Source: a virus
Direction: 5' to 3' (one strand)
DNA: 21,800 nucleotides
IMG/VR virus record: IMGVR_UViG_3300030451_004181
Span: 1-21,800 of that record
Made by a program: the position numbers and the translations under genes. Shown piece after piece: positions 20,629 through 21,800 of the stretch. Each line of letters opens with the position of its first letter. Position 1 is the first letter of the stretch. Under the pieces are notes generated by a model. The model was not told the DNA's origin. It searched no databases and saw nothing but the letters and a program-made list of their open reading frames with translations.

Positions 20629-21800
20629 TTAACCCTTCGGAGCCAATAGTTGTTTTTGTATTGCAATTTTAGTTTTTTGGTCGTCTAATTCTATCTTTCT
20701 TTCTTGTGCTTCTGCTTTATCTTTATTAGAGTCATTTTTTAATTTTTTCTGATAATTTTCAATCAAATCTGAAACGACACTATCTTTATCTTTCACCACA
20801 AATATTTGATTATAACTTGTCCTCATTTTACCAGACAATGATGTTGTCCATCCAGTAGAACTTACTGTGTGGCTCACATCAAATATTTGAAAAACAGTTT
20901 TATCTTGATACCTTTGAGGTAGATATGTTGAGTGATATGAATTACCAGGATAAATACCACCTGTTCCGTCTATCTCAAGTTCCATTTCAAGTGGAACTAA
21001 TATAGATTGTTCGGTATCTCCACTACCACCCTCGATATGCTCTGTGGATAAATATCCTATACTGTCTTTAAAATCTTTTTTTATTTTATAATCTGAATCA
21101 TTGTCTCCTGAAGTCTCATATTTCGAACCAAGTAAAGTTGCTAAATTTTCTCTTTGACTTTTATCTACATCTTTAAATGCACCTACTCGTTCTGATGGTG
21201 TCAAAAAATTTAAAGGTGGAACTGGTTTCGAACTATCATAATCGATTCTTTCCCAAGTTACTTTTTTCCATTCTGAAGCTTCTTTAGTTTCAACATCTTT
21301 TTCTTCTGTCAAATCGTTTACTGATTTTTTTATTTCCTCTATATTATCTACCATGTATTTGACAATTCCATCGTCTGAACCATTTTTTTCTAAATCTTCT
21401 CCAGCAAAACCATTTGCATTTCCTATCTCTAAATTATTTTTAAATGCAAAGTCCACCCCTTTGTTGTCTCTATCTGAATTTTCATTATTGAGTCCACCGA
21501 TAATCAATCCGTTTTTTTCACCTGTTATCCCAGCTCCATTTGGATATTTAAATTGATCTAAATTTGAACCGTACATCGTTGCTAATTGCATTGCTGTTGG
21601 TACATTTGCAGATATATTCTGTGATTTTACAATACTATCTTGTCTCCACACAGGAAAAAAGAATATCCCATTATTTAAAATTTCTCCATTAACATACGTA
21701 CTTCTCTGTGGGTTTAATGGTTTATTGAAATCTACTGCTGTGTGTTGGTCATCGGTTATTCTAACTTGATTTGGTAAATCAGGATCAGATTCCAATTGAA
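20629..21800 (-). CDS. Baseplate hub-like virion protein (5' end outside window)
   Basis: The frame is open to the right edge, so the true start lies beyond the window; at least 390 residues are visible. The C-terminal half has VPLEMELEIDGTGGIYPGNS, then FQIFDVSHTVSSTGWTTSLS and GKMRT. This pattern (elementary beta domain, then H-x-V/I followed by GWTT and a G-x-MR end) recurs in phage tail-hub or late-control-D-like proteins. The final 50 residues are a charged helical, coiled-coil-like tail (EAQERKIELDDQKTKIAIQK). The N-terminal part is Asn/Gly/Asp-rich. Role in the tail baseplate is inferred. Confidence 0.5.
   Translation of the reverse strand, partial: QLESDPDLPNQVRITDDQHTAVDFNKPLNPQRSTYVNGEILNNGIFFFPVWRQDSIVKSQNISANVPTAMQLATMYGSNLDQFKYPNGAGITGEKNGLIIGGLNNENSDRDNKGVDFAFKNNLEIGNANGFAGEDLEKNGSDDGIVKYMVDNIEEIKKSVNDLTEEKDVETKEASEWKKVTWERIDYDSSKPVPPLNFLTPSERVGAFKDVDKSQRENLATLLGSKYETSGDNDSDYKIKKDFKDSIGYLSTEHIEGGSGDTEQSILVPLEMELEIDGTGGIYPGNSYHSTYLPQRYQDKTVFQIFDVSHTVSSTGWTTSLSGKMRTSYNQIFVVKDKDSVVSDLIENYQKKLKNDSNKDKAEAQERKIELDDQKTKIAIQKQLLAPKG

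Overview
The window is almost certainly a piece of a tailed-phage (Caudoviricetes) genome, AT-rich and of marine T4-like flavour. Every supported gene lies on the minus strand, tightly packed with 1-14 base overlaps (repeated TAATG and ATGA junctions). The core is a phage DNA-metabolism set: UvsX/RecA, a gp32-like single-stranded-DNA-binding protein, a DnaB/gp41-like helicase, a T4 RNase H-like 5'-3' exonuclease, a divergent family A DNA polymerase and a monomeric B12-dependent (class II) ribonucleotide reductase. The host is probably a Gram-negative of the Bacteroidota/Marinimicrobia (FCB) type. This is inferred from a TonB-dependent receptor of that style at the left end and from promoter repeats resembling the Bacteroidota TTG...TAnnTTTG pattern. 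Ribosome binding sites of AGGAG type are nevertheless common.

Layout, read in the direction of transcription (right to left). 21800-20006: two probable virion genes, one with a baseplate-hub-like C-terminus. 19975-16270: the family A polymerase, a long Lys/Asp/Ser-rich protein of unknown role and a small unknown protein. 16262-15417: a complete family 6 glycoside hydrolase (cellulase fold). 15416-11392: a regulatory island with four copies of one promoter-like repeat, a putative structured RNA, a MoxR/VWA pair (phage CobS/CobT-like), a zinc-ribbon miniprotein and a 32-residue membrane peptide, closed by a strong terminator. 11371-8711: small nucleotide-metabolism and accessory genes, including a HAD deoxyribonucleotidase, a DUF1599/Nmad1-like protein, a thermonuclease and a SelW-like gene interrupted by an in-frame TGA exactly at the redox Cys/Sec position. 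8617-4081: SSB, UvsX, exonuclease, a small basic protein and the helicase. 4008-1996: class II ribonucleotide reductase. 1915-1: TonB-dependent receptor, running off the left edge.

The most notable content is (1) a probable phage-encoded selenoprotein of the SelW/Rdx family, missed by ordinary gene calling, with a SECIS-like hairpin at the correct spacing; (2) a GH6 enzyme with all catalytic aspartates but no secretion signal or binding module; (3) a host-type TonB receptor directly downstream of a B12-dependent reductase, with an H-type pseudoknot between them; (4) the quadruplicated promoter repeat bracketing a roughly 100-base GC-rich structured RNA candidate. The plus strand shows no convincing gene. 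No tRNA, CRISPR array, integrase, insertion sequence or attachment site was seen.
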